Shown here piece after piece: positions 6,734 to 15,238 of a stretch of 33,300 bases of DNA; the first letter of the stretch is position 1, and each line of letters begins with the position of its first letter. Under the pieces are notes generated by a model. That model was not told the DNA's origin. It saw only the letters and a program-made list of their open reading frames with translations, and made no database searches. Source of the DNA: Pseudotamlana haliotis. GTDB taxonomy: Bacteria > Bacteroidota > Bacteroidia > Flavobacteriales > Flavobacteriaceae. The stretch spans positions 1-33,300 of the forward strand of contig NZ_WAAT01000026.1 of NCBI RefSeq assembly GCF_008806375.1, in the 5' to 3' direction. The position numbers and the translations under genes are program-made.

Positions 6734-9222
6734 AATCCAAATCCGATTTTAGTTGTTATATCTTCTTTAGAACCTCTTGGTAATAAATCAAGTAGTCCAA
6801 AGTTTATTTCTCTCAATCTATCCCAATTTTGGCTTTCGATAGCAAAATTACCTGCATCAACAAGACTTTTGGCTTGGGATTGGTCATTCATTTTTGATTG
6901 GTCACTTTGTAAATGAGCAAAAATTCCTTTTAGGAAGTCTGGTGTTCTCCATCTGATTTGACCTATAATACTATGTAGCTCATCCGATTTTTCTTGAATT
7001 TTCAAAGGGCTTTTAGTTGCCATAAAAGCACTTTCTTGAGAAACTATATCGTTAAATGTTTTACGTTCGTGGTCATTTCCCGAATTATCAATAAGTTCTT
7101 CACATTCCGCTTTAGTTTCGTAATAATGGTCGGTTGCTTTTTGAAGGCGTTTGTTTTTTGTTGCACTATCAATTTTTTGTGCAATTTTTCTTTTCTTATC
7201 TTCTAATTGGTACCGTTTGTCCGTTACGTCATCATCAGTAAGGCTTTCAGCTTCATCTTCAACAGCTTCCATTTCCTTTTTAACTTTAGATAAGGCACCT
7301 GCGGTTTCGTAATCTTCTTTTTCAGTAGCTAACTCAATTTCTTCATCAAGTTTGGATGATAATTCTGTTACTTGTCCTTTTAGTAGAGTAATGTTTGTGT
7401 CTCTTTCTTTTGGGTTGAATACATTTTTAAACTCTTGGTCAGACATATTTAAGTAACCTGAAACAGTAACGTCTCTACTTTCAGAAATCATAATTGTAAT
7501 TTCAAGGTCAGAGCCTTTAGCAATATCTCTTGAAACTTGTTTGCCTGAAATTTCTATAACACCAATAAGTTTATTGGCTTCTGGCAATGATGTTTGTGGT
7601 CCTTCATAAACGTTTATCCAAAGTCTGTCAGATTCATTGCCTTTTAAAATTGGTTTGTTAATTGGAAAAGTTAAAGTTCTTTTTGTTGGAAGAACGGAAT
7701 TACGTTCAAAAATTAAAGCTAATCTTGTATGACCTGGATTGTCGTAGTCATCAACTTCTAAACAAATATCTTCTGGAAGCGGTTGCCCACTTATTCCAAA
7801 GCCACTATTGATTCCAATAGGTTCAATATTAGTTTCAACAACATTGTTTTGGCTATCATAGACTGTCAATGTGAAAAAATTATATGTGTTTTCAACCAAT
7901 GGTAAATCTTCGTTTATTCTTTCTGAAAGTTCTTTTAAACCTGAATCAAATCCACCATCTTGACGAACAATTTTATAAAATAGCCCTTCGGTATTCCCTT
8001 TTATTCTTGCAGCAAAAAGTTCGTCAGTTTCCTTTGAAGCTTTATTATAACTTGCTTTTATAGAAATTGCAGTTTGCTTTTTCTCTGCTTTATCCTTTGA
8101 TACTTCTTTTTGTTTTGTTGCAGCATAATAAGCTGCTCCAACTGATACAGCAGTTGTTGGGTCAATTTCACAGTTTGCAGGTATTTGCAATACTTCTTCA
8201 ACACGTTGTCTTACAAAAGGGATAAATGTAGAACCGCCAACCATCAAATTAAATTGAATATCATTTGATGTCAAAGAATTTCTGGTTAAAATGGTTTTTA
8301 TCATTTCAATAGTACCATCTATAGATTCTTTGATTAGGTCGTTAAATTCGGATTTGGTAATCGTGATTTCCATATCAACTTCATTTCCTTCTTCATCTTC
8401 CATTCGCTCCACAATAATTTCTGCTGATGAAACTGCTGATAGTCTAATTTTAGCTTCTTCTGCTTGGTTTAAAAGCGAGTAATATTTAGCATTGTATTTT
8501 CCTGTTGCACTTTTCATCTGATTTTCCAAATCTTCAAAAGTGTATTGTTCTGAAATTTTGGGAATGATTAATTTTTCTACAATCAAACGGTCAAAATCTG
8601 AACCACCTAAAAAATTATCGCCTTCGTGGTCAACAACTTTCATTTCTCCATCTTTGATTCTGACTAAAGCAACATCAAAAGTTCCACCTCCTAAATCGTA
8701 AACAAGCCAATTACCGTCTGTAAGTTCTTTCGATTTTTTCATATTAGCATAAGCCAAACTTGCTGCAATAGGTTCTTGTAGTAGTACAACTTGCTTAAAA
8801 CCTGCTTGTTTCCCTGCTTCTTTTGTTGCATTCGACTGAATTGAGTCAAAGGAAGCTGGAATTGTAATTACAACAGATTCCAATGTATCTCCTGTATTTA
8901 CGAATGTTTTTAGCTCTTTTAGTACTTGTGCCGAAAGGTCAACTGGTGTTTTAGATTCGTTTAATGATTTTATTTGAAAACTTTCAGACGTTCCCATTTT
9001 ACGTTTAAATAGACCTACAACATTTTTTGGGTCTCTTTCCAAATATTCTTTTGCTTTGTTGCCAACGACAATTCTGTCTTTTTTGTAATAAACAACTGAT
9101 GGCAAAGTTGAGCGACCATAATCTAAAGGGTTATTGAAAACAATTACGTCTCCTTTTACAAATTTTGCAATGGCGGAATTGGTAGTTCCTAAATCTATTC
9201 CAATGTTAATTGTGTTTTCCAT
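6730..9222 (-). CDS. Divergent Hsp70 (DnaK-like) chaperone with long C-terminal extension
   Basis: This 830-residue protein has an Hsp70/actin-type ATPase domain over about residues 1-370: phosphate-1 motif GIDLGTTNS (8-16), the linker ITIPASFDSIQ, phosphate-2 motif DLGGGTFDV (176-184) and adenosine motif VGGSTFIP (328-335). A beta-rich region (about 380-590) sits where the substrate-binding domain should be but is poorly matched to housekeeping DnaK. It is followed by a charged, probably coiled-coil region (about 600-740) and a further C-terminal segment. At 830 residues it is about 190 longer than typical DnaK. It lies 9 bp downstream of the GrpE-like gene and overlaps the TerB-like gene by 4 bp. 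It is most likely an accessory Hsp70 dedicated to this operon rather than the cell's main chaperone. Confidence 0.9.
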   Translation of the reverse strand: MENTINIGIDLGTTNSAIAKFVKGDVIVFNNPLDYGRSTLPSVVYYKKDRIVVGNKAKEYLERDPKNVVGLFKRKMGTSESFQIKSLNESKTPVDLSAQVLKELKTFVNTGDTLESVVITIPASFDSIQSNATKEAGKQAGFKQVVLLQEPIAASLAYANMKKSKELTDGNWLVYDLGGGTFDVALVRIKDGEMKVVDHEGDNFLGGSDFDRLIVEKLIIPKISEQYTFEDLENQMKSATGKYNAKYYSLLNQAEEAKIRLSAVSSAEIIVERMEDEEGNEVDMEITITKSEFNDLIKESIDGTIEMIKTILTRNSLTSNDIQFNLMVGGSTFIPFVRQRVEEVLQIPANCEIDPTTAVSVGAAYYAATKQKEVSKDKAEKKQTAISIKASYNKASKETDELFAARIKGNTEGLFYKIVRQDGGFDSGLKELSERINEDLPLVENTYNFFTLTVYDSQNNVVETNIEPIGINSGFGISGQPLPEDICLEVDDYDNPGHTRLALIFERNSVLPTKRTLTFPINKPILKGNESDRLWINVYEGPQTSLPEANKLIGVIEISGKQVSRDIAKGSDLEITIMISESRDVTVSGYLNMSDQEFKNVFNPKERDTNITLLKGQVTELSSKLDEEIELATEKEDYETAGALSKVKKEMEAVEDEAESLTDDDVTDKRYQLEDKKRKIAQKIDSATKNKRLQKATDHYYETKAECEELIDNSGNDHERKTFNDIVSQESAFMATKSPLKIQEKSDELHSIIGQIRWRTPDFLKGIFAHLQSDQSKMNDQSQAKSLVDAGNFAIESQNWDRLREINFGLLDLLPRGSKEDITTKIGFGL

Positions 9223-9231
9223 TCTATATTT

Positions 9232-9600
9232 TTATTTTTTTGATTCAACGACAACTACACCTTTTCGTGCAATTAAAGTGCTTCCGCCACTTTTGTATCG
9301 TATGATTGGTTTGATTACTTCTTTGATTATTAAATTTTCGGTTGAATTACCTGCGATACTCGCTTCTAAATCTAATCGAGTTTCATTGTAAGATTCTCCA
9401 ATTGGATTATGATAAGTAAAACCTATTTCTGAACTTGTTGAACTTGAAAACAAATTTGTTTCAAATATATCTTTCATTTTATTCAGGTTTCTTGCTATAC
9501 TATTCAATTCCTCAATATTTTCAAGTTTTCTTTCTATTTCAAAAAGTTGGTCTAATAACTCAAAATATGGTTTGTACTGTTTAAAATTTGGTTCTAACAT
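9232..9600 (-). CDS. Small protein with GrpE-like layout (possible Hsp70 nucleotide-exchange factor)
   Basis: This 122-residue protein has a charged helical N-terminal half (about 1-52, rich in Leu, Glu, Asn and Lys) and a beta-type C-terminal half that starts at GFTYHNPIGESYNETRLD and ends in STLIARKGVVVVESKK. The layout, with a helix for pairing, then a 'pattern P...GE' strand, then a final run of valines, resembles the long helix plus beta-wing arrangement of GrpE. I could not confirm homology by eye. Its place immediately before the Hsp70 gene (9 bp gap) and after the J-like gene fits an exchange factor for this Hsp70. If not GrpE-like, it is an unknown conserved partner. Confidence 0.6.
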   Translation of the reverse strand: MLEPNFKQYKPYFELLDQLFEIERKLENIEELNSIARNLNKMKDIFETNLFSSSTSSEIGFTYHNPIGESYNETRLDLEASIAGNSTENLIIKEVIKPIIRYKSGGSTLIARKGVVVVESKK

Positions 9601-9611
9601 TTATGTATTTT

Positions 9612-11216
9612 TTATGCACTTGGTTTGGAAAATGTCCAACCTCCTTTAATGCGTTCTATTAATAATGGGTGTCTCGATAATGTAGATTCTGAAGAGTCTT
9701 TTATTCCACCTTTTTTAACTTGGTTTCCTTCTATAACTTTACCGACAATCCAACCTGCAACAGCTCCAATAATTCCGCCAATAATAAAGTGTTCTCCTTC
9801 TGTTGCTCCACCAATAATTGCCCCTAAAATTAGCAATGCAAAAAAGACAAGATAATAGTTGTTACTTCCCTTTGAGTGAATTTCTTTGCAACTGCGACAT
9901 CTTGGAATTGTTACATCTGAATATGAAAATTGAACTCTTCTTGGAATATAACTTCTACTTGTTTCTTTATAAATAGTAGTGTTAATTTCACAACCGTTAT
10001 CAGGTGCGTTGGTTTCACAAAAATGGCAAACAAGAACACCTTTGTATTTTTTCTCTAATTCTTCAAGTTCGTTTTTGTCTTGTTGAAATTTTGATTTGGC
10101 AGATTCATTAACGTTAATTCTTAATGAATAATTAATTAAAGCCAAAGCATTCTTAATATCACTTTGTTTATTCCAACTCGCAATAGACATACTTCGAATA
10201 GAATAACCAATCTGCGTTCTAATTTCGTTAGCAAAAGAAGGCAAGTTGTTAAGTTCGTTTAAATCAAATGAAGATTTTACAAAAGATAAAGCATCATTTG
10301 CTTTTAATGTTTCATTTTCTACATCATCAACTTTGCTTTGAATTGCAATTAGAATTTTCGCCCATTCTTTAATTAATGGTGCATTCTTTTCTTGCTCAAT
10401 TCTTTCTTCGTGTTTTTTCTTTACAATATTGTAGTTTTTTTCAAAAGTTGGTTTTGAAACACTTTCAATATTTAATTCGAGCAAATATTCTAAAAGTGAA
10501 AGAGGAACAGAAGTAGTATTAAATTCATTCCAAATATTCAGTTGCAAGAAATTTATCGATGCTGCGATTTTGTTTATTTGACTTTGGAAATATAAAGGCA
10601 GTTTATTGAGAAATTCACTCGGAAACCTTTTTTTTATAACCTTAATAACAGTATCAATGTCGTCATCTGTATAATCAGATTCTTCTTCCTTAATTTCCTT
10701 TGTTAGTTTATCGGTTTCCGCAATTCTTTGTTGAATTTCGTTGCCTAAACTCTTATAAGCTTTATTCAAATCCCTTTTAGAAATAAGATATTCGGCTCGA
10801 AGAGCCGAAGAAAATAATTCTAAATCCTTGTTTTGAAATGACTTTAATAATATGTGGTCAATTTTTGCTGAAAAGAAAGGACTTATGAAATCTACAAATT
10901 CTGGTAACTTGTAAATGCTCTCTTGTTTAAGACTGTTTAAAAGTTCGTTACTTCCATTTGCCAAAAATTTATTGAGTTCTATATTGGTCGATAAGTGCGA
11001 ATAAAATTCGATTTTGTTTTTATCTTCTAATTCTTCTATCGCTCTTTCACAATCAGATTTTGTTAGTTTCTGTCCGTTGTATTCATAGAATCCGTTGTCG
11101 GATAAATCTATGTCGGCAAATAGTCTTCGCTTGGATTTTTTTATAATACTTGAATCTATTTCGTTGACTTCTTTGTCTTTTAGTTCAAGTATCTCAATAG
11201 GATTTATGTATATCAT
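9612..11216 (-). CDS. Membrane-anchored zinc-ribbon protein with J-like N-terminus
   Basis: This 534-residue protein opens with NPIEILEL and a helical stretch (about 1-90) whose spacing recalls a J domain, but the HPD signature of true J proteins is absent. The middle (about 100-390) is helical, with a repeat-like segment (ALALINYSLRINV) that could be TPR-like. A four-cysteine zinc ribbon follows, with CHFC at 397-400 and CRSC at 440-443. Next come two membrane segments (about 453-468 and 475-494), the second glycine-rich (GGIIGAVAGWIVG), and a short basic tail. The likely role is to recruit Hsp70 to the membrane or to a client. It sits 11 bp upstream of the GrpE-like gene and 6 bp downstream of the SH3 gene. 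The function is unproven. Confidence 0.65.
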   Translation of the reverse strand: MIYINPIEILELKDKEVNEIDSSIIKKSKRRLFADIDLSDNGFYEYNGQKLTKSDCERAIEELEDKNKIEFYSHLSTNIELNKFLANGSNELLNSLKQESIYKLPEFVDFISPFFSAKIDHILLKSFQNKDLELFSSALRAEYLISKRDLNKAYKSLGNEIQQRIAETDKLTKEIKEEESDYTDDDIDTVIKVIKKRFPSEFLNKLPLYFQSQINKIAASINFLQLNIWNEFNTTSVPLSLLEYLLELNIESVSKPTFEKNYNIVKKKHEERIEQEKNAPLIKEWAKILIAIQSKVDDVENETLKANDALSFVKSSFDLNELNNLPSFANEIRTQIGYSIRSMSIASWNKQSDIKNALALINYSLRINVNESAKSKFQQDKNELEELEKKYKGVLVCHFCETNAPDNGCEINTTIYKETSRSYIPRRVQFSYSDVTIPRCRSCKEIHSKGSNNYYLVFFALLILGAIIGGATEGEHFIIGGIIGAVAGWIVGKVIEGNQVKKGGIKDSSESTLSRHPLLIERIKGGWTFSKPSA

Positions 11217-11222
11217 AAGTCT

Positions 11223-11765
11223 TTATCTTCTTTCAGTTACTATATAAAATTGCCAACTATAATTCATATTACTTTCCATATTCTCCGTTCCAATATTAGG
11301 AATCACTCCTGGTGCAGATGCTCGATAACTGTAAGTTCCTGGCGAAAGCGATATTGTTTGTTTTTCGTGTGGATTAAATGTAAATAATTTGGAATTTAGT
11401 TTTAGCGTTAGAGTTATATCCGTGTTGTTGTAGATTTCAATTTCAGGCTTATATGTTGTTGATTTACCACTTGGTGTAAATATTCCACTTTCATTTTTTT
11501 CGACAATATCTCCAAGCTTGATGTATGATTTATGGACATAACCCTCTTTGTTTGTTTCAATATCAATAATGTTGAGATAGTTATTTTCAGCATTAGTTGA
11601 AACTATAAATATTTGTGTTCCGGGTTTCAGAGATTTTACCACAGAATACTCTGTACTCGGTCCTTCTCTAAAATTTACCTGTTTGGTAATCCACCCAAGG
11701 TAGGATTGACTAAAACTAACCATACTTGTCAGTAGGAATAATGTAATAAGTAATGTTTTTTTCAT
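11223..11765 (-). CDS. Secreted protein with bacterial SH3 domain
   Basis: The protein has about 180 residues. It begins with a clear signal peptide (MKKTLLITLFLLTSMVSFSQ), so it is exported. A bacterial SH3 (SH3b) domain follows, visible as VNFREGPSTEYSVVKSLKPG and later GYVHKSYIKLGD. SH3b domains usually bind cell wall or proteins. The C-terminal half (about 110-180) is beta-rich and not recognised. The reading frame can be extended to 11804, but that start lies inside repeat module d and adds a charged leader in front of the signal peptide, so ATG 11765 is preferred. It is the first gene of the six-gene operon. It could sense envelope damage for the cytoplasmic chaperone part; that is inference. 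Confidence 0.75.
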   Translation of the reverse strand: MKKTLLITLFLLTSMVSFSQSYLGWITKQVNFREGPSTEYSVVKSLKPGTQIFIVSTNAENNYLNIIDIETNKEGYVHKSYIKLGDIVEKNESGIFTPSGKSTTYKPEIEIYNNTDITLTLKLNSKLFTFNPHEKQTISLSPGTYSYRASAPGVIPNIGTENMESNMNYSWQFYIVTERR

Positions 11766-11793
11766 TCGTTCTTTTTTTTTCAATTTTTCTTCG

Positions 11794-11884
11794 AGCGTTG
11801 GCAAAGAACAGCTCTTTTGGTTTTTTCAGCGTTGGCTTTTGTGTCGGCAAAAAACCAAATGTGCTGTTTGTGCGGCTGGTTTCA
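11794..11884. repeat. Hairpin module d, at the 5' end of the Hsp70 operon
   Basis: A GCGTTGGC box lies at 11795-11802. The stem pairs AACAGCTCTTTTGGTTTTTT (11807-11826) with AAAAAACCAAATGTGCTGTT (11849-11868). The loop has CAGCGTTGGCTTTTGTGTCGGC, closely similar to the loop of module f upstream of the methyltransferase. The right-hand box is degenerate (GCGGCTGG). Confidence 0.75.
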
Positions 11885-11886
11885 GC

Positions 11887-12030
11887 TTGCTTACAACGGT
11901 CTTGTGTATGATTTCGTTGCGTCTTTTAAGCACTAAAGTTAGCAAATAAATCACAGATAGAAAGTCCGCGAGGACTTTCGTAAGTAAGCTATAACTAGCA
12001 ATGAATTATACACGTTGTTGTAAGTAGTGC
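11887..12030. repeat. Large inverted-repeat element D (cassette boundary)
   Basis: The left arm (11889-11920) reads GCTTACAACGGTCTTGTGTATG then ATTTCGTTGC. The right arm (11994-12030), read on the other strand, gives CTTACAACAACGTGTATAATTCATTGCTAGT. The interior holds a perfect 8-bp hairpin, GAAAGTCC-GCGA-GGACTTTC (11960-11979). This is the only full spacer with hairpin modules on both sides (d before, e after). Confidence 0.75.
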
Positions 12031-12080
12031 TTTTCACGTTCTGCTTGGTTTTCCGATGTTTGTTATTTAGTTCAAATGTG

Positions 12081-12168
12081 AGCGTTGGCAAGACATACTC
12101 TTTTGCAATTTTGGGCTTGTGTGTTGGATGAAGCAAATTGCAAATGTGTATGGCTTTAAGCTTTGGCA
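12081..12168. repeat. Hairpin module e, at the 3' end of the methyltransferase block; near copy of module c
   Basis: A GCGTTGGC box lies at 12082-12089 and a variant box AGCTTTGGC at 12159-12167. The stem pairs GACATACTCTTTTGCAATTT (from 12092) with AAATTGCAAATGTGTATGGC (12135-12154). The stop codon of the methyltransferase gene (12156-12158) is encoded by the module. Confidence 0.8.
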
Positions 12169-15100
12169 TTTTCTATTAATTCAATTTCATTTTCTGACAA
12201 TCCGTACAATTCATAAACTTTTTGGTCAATTTCTTTGGTCATTTTATCAATTTCTGTTTTCAAAGATTGTGCTTTTACTTTTTGTTCATTAAAATACTGC
12301 ATCCATTCAGCTTCTTCGCTCAATGAAAAGTTGCTAAATTCAATTTTATTCTCTTTTGCCACAATTTTTCTAACTTTCTCTAACTCCTTAAGAAATTCTC
12401 CAAAATTTAGTCTATCCCAATTTTTTAATTTCATTGGAAACTTTGAAATATTAAACTTATTAGAAAGTAAGTCAAGTAAGTTTGTCAAGATTGAATTGTA
12501 GCTAATATAGTTTGACCTTATTTTTGTTGTGAGTTCTATTATTTCTTTTTTTAGACCAATTTTAATTGGTAGTTTTTCTAAATATTTAGGCTTAATATTA
12601 TAGTCGATATGAACATTTTTGAAATAGAAATTCATTAACGAAGAATTTAATATTCCTATTAAAAAATCAAGACTCTCATCATTACTCGAATTTTCTTCAA
12701 TAAATGAAAAATTATTTAGAGGATAATATTTTCCCTCTTTATCTAAAGCTGAAATTATCCTAATTGGCATACTTAACTTTCGTATATATTGAACTAAAAT
12801 TTTTGGGCGTTCAAATGAATTTTCTGAATAGCCTGCTAAATGATTTCCAAAATTCAGATAATGACCTTCCCAGTTAAGTTGAAACTTTTTTACAGTACTT
12901 GCAGAAGGTAAACAGTATTTCCAGTTATCGTCCAAGCTATCATTTGAGACATACTTTTTGTTATTACCTGTCTTAATACCATATCTTACATTGTAAAGAG
13001 TTTTAAGAGGAACAGAACCTTTTTTAATTTTAACCAAAAGAGATGCAACATTATTAGTTAAACTTAAATTAAATGGTGTGCTTTCAAATTTTAGCCAATC
13101 ATTTGATTCAATCTGATAATTTTTAAAGATTGTATTATCAACTAAAAAAGATGGAATAATACCTTTGTTTAGTTTATAAGTTTGTATTACTTGATTTTCG
13201 GATTTCAAAGTGTTTTCCAATATGAAAACAGCTGGAACAATGTCAGGTGCGTCTTTAAAAATTCTTTTTTCCAACTCTATTAATTCGACAATTTTTTTGT
13301 TCAATAAATTGTCTCTCAATTTTGCATATTTATCAAGATAATACCAAGTATTTGGTGTGATGAAACCAAGAACACCATTCTCTTTGCATAACCTTGAAAT
13401 TCCTAATTCGGTAAAATGAACATATGTTTCTATTTCTCCCTTATTGCACCAATAATTATTGTTAACAAAATCTTTTTGTGATTTTGGAATTTTAGCTCCC
13501 CAAGGTGGGTTTCCAATAATTACATCAAAACCTCCTTTTGAAAATATATTAGGAAATTCTTTTTGCCAATTAAAAGCCTTTTCTTCATCTACATTTTGGT
13601 CGTCAATTAAGCTATTCCCACATTTAATGTTACTATTTAAGGATGTCAATTTTCTACCCTTTTGTGCTGTTCTTAACCAAAGTGAAAGTTTAGCAATTTC
13701 AACACTTTCATCATTTATGTCAACTCCATAAATATTGTTTTCCAAAATTGAATTTTCAACTTCGCTTAATATCATTGCATCTCCAAAAAGTTTAGCTTGA
13801 AGTTCGTCAATGTATTGATGTTCTGCGATTAAAAATTCTAATGCTTGGTTTAAAAAGGCGCCACTTCCACAAGCTGGGTCACAAATTGTAATTTGTAATA
13901 ACCATTTTCTATAATCTTCTAACTTTTTAGTGAGTTTTTTTAGTGTTGCTTTTTGTCTGCCTTTACGTTCTTTTTCATATTCGGCTTCTTGTATGTCGAG
14001 TTCAATTTTCTTTTCCTCACATAATTTTCCGATAGTATTATCAACTATATATTTTGTAATGTATTTTGGTGTGTAGAAAACACCATCTTTTTTTCGTTTT
14101 GTTTTGCTTTGAACAGTTTTTATTCCTTTTATTTCTGACTGAATTTCGTCAATATCGTTTAAAGAATGCTCAAAGATATGTCCAAGAATATTTACACTTA
14201 CTTCACTTTCAAAATCGTAATTACTTAAATTAACTGTGTGTTTATAAAGTAGGTCATCGTTGATTTTGATATTGTCTAAAATCTTGTCAGGTGCGAACAA
14301 ACCTCCATTATAAGCGAAAATGTCGTGCTGTTGTCCTTTGTATCCTGTATTCATATAACCGAAATATTTTAAAAAACGGTCGTACAAAGGAAAATACTCA
14401 TCGTATTTGTCTTTTAAATCTGTCCATTGGTTTACAATTGAACGAATTGAATTTGGTGGAAGTAATAATCTATCTTCTGCAAAGAAGATGAATAAAAAAC
14501 GGTCAAGTAACTTTTGGGTTTTTTTGAATAAAGTGAGTTTGTCGTATTGAGGATTTTCTTTTTGAATGCTATCAAATACTTCATTTCTGAAAGATGCGTA
14601 ATCTTTATAAAGTGCTTCTGTAATTTTTTCCTCTTGAGTTAAAGATTCGTCTTTTATCTTTTTTGGAATGTCTTTTAAAAGATATTCAGACGAAAGGCAA
14701 AGCCAAAGTATTTCGAAACGTTCTTTTGTGAGTTGAAAAAGATTAAACTCTTCAAAATCTACTGCGTTGTCGATGTAAAAACGCAACTTCTCAAAGTTGG
14801 AAGTAATAACATAATTACAACCAGGTTGATTGTTTTTATAACCAAATGCTTGAGTTTCTACTTTGCTTAAATCGGTTGTGTTTGTTCCTTTTAATTCAAT
14901 TACTGCAAGTGCTTTGTCGCCTTTTAGAATTGCTCCATCAGTCTTTTTTGAGCCTTTTATGTTTTTTAATTCCGTTGTGAGATTAAAATCAGGTGTTGGA
15001 TTTTTAATGTATCCAAATACGTTTACAAAAAGGTCAATCAGAAACTCGCCTTGATATTGTTCCTCTTTTGAATTTCGAATATTTTCCTGAATTGCAGGAT

Positions 15101-15200
15101 TGTGGAAATGTTTTGTAAATCTGTCGTAAGCAACATTAACTTTTTCGGACTCTAATCCCTTTAAATATTTGTTTAGAACAGAGTTCTGAAATAAGCTCAT
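12156..15200 (-). CDS. Eco57I-like single-chain restriction-methyltransferase (type IIG-like)
   Basis: This 1014-residue protein appears to combine cutting, adenine methylation and target recognition in one chain. An N-terminal PD-(D/E)xK-like site is visible as D88 (in KKTDGAIL) with E102 and K104 (in VIELKG). The methyltransferase core has motif X GVFYTPKYITKYIV (from 373), motif I DPACGSGAF (441-449) and catalytic motif IV NPPW (564-567, in VIIGNPPWG). The rest (about 650-950) should be the target recognition domain, and the C-terminus is helical. It also resembles the methyltransferases of some BREX and DISARM systems, but no partner genes for those are present here. It is the only gene of its block, bracketed by modules e and f. 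The last codons and stop lie in repeat e. Confidence 0.9.
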   Translation of the reverse strand: MSLFQNSVLNKYLKGLESEKVNVAYDRFTKHFHNPAIQENIRNSKEEQYQGEFLIDLFVNVFGYIKNPTPDFNLTTELKNIKGSKKTDGAILKGDKALAVIELKGTNTTDLSKVETQAFGYKNNQPGCNYVITSNFEKLRFYIDNAVDFEEFNLFQLTKERFEILWLCLSSEYLLKDIPKKIKDESLTQEEKITEALYKDYASFRNEVFDSIQKENPQYDKLTLFKKTQKLLDRFLFIFFAEDRLLLPPNSIRSIVNQWTDLKDKYDEYFPLYDRFLKYFGYMNTGYKGQQHDIFAYNGGLFAPDKILDNIKINDDLLYKHTVNLSNYDFESEVSVNILGHIFEHSLNDIDEIQSEIKGIKTVQSKTKRKKDGVFYTPKYITKYIVDNTIGKLCEEKKIELDIQEAEYEKERKGRQKATLKKLTKKLEDYRKWLLQITICDPACGSGAFLNQALEFLIAEHQYIDELQAKLFGDAMILSEVENSILENNIYGVDINDESVEIAKLSLWLRTAQKGRKLTSLNSNIKCGNSLIDDQNVDEEKAFNWQKEFPNIFSKGGFDVIIGNPPWGAKIPKSQKDFVNNNYWCNKGEIETYVHFTELGISRLCKENGVLGFITPNTWYYLDKYAKLRDNLLNKKIVELIELEKRIFKDAPDIVPAVFILENTLKSENQVIQTYKLNKGIIPSFLVDNTIFKNYQIESNDWLKFESTPFNLSLTNNVASLLVKIKKGSVPLKTLYNVRYGIKTGNNKKYVSNDSLDDNWKYCLPSASTVKKFQLNWEGHYLNFGNHLAGYSENSFERPKILVQYIRKLSMPIRIISALDKEGKYYPLNNFSFIEENSSNDESLDFLIGILNSSLMNFYFKNVHIDYNIKPKYLEKLPIKIGLKKEIIELTTKIRSNYISYNSILTNLLDLLSNKFNISKFPMKLKNWDRLNFGEFLKELEKVRKIVAKENKIEFSNFSLSEEAEWMQYFNEQKVKAQSLKTEIDKMTKEIDQKVYELYGLSENEIELIENAKA

Positions 15201-15238
15201 AAAATTTGAATCGTTTTTCTCAAAGTTAATATCATTTC

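Noticed and set aside
11766..11804. Longer start for the SH3 protein
   Set aside because: The extra 13 residues are encoded by repeat module d and would place a charged leader before a clear signal peptide.
11951..12169. 72-codon minus-strand ORF containing KPKIAKEYVLPTLT
   Set aside because: It covers module e and part of element D, overlaps the end of the methyltransferase gene, and shares its sequence with the ORF at 5787-5969 only because the repeat is shared.
12156..15200. Reading the large methyltransferase as part of a BREX or DISARM system
   Set aside because: No PglZ, BrxC, BrxA/B, DrmA/B or similar partner lies in the window, and the protein has its own nuclease-like N-terminus.
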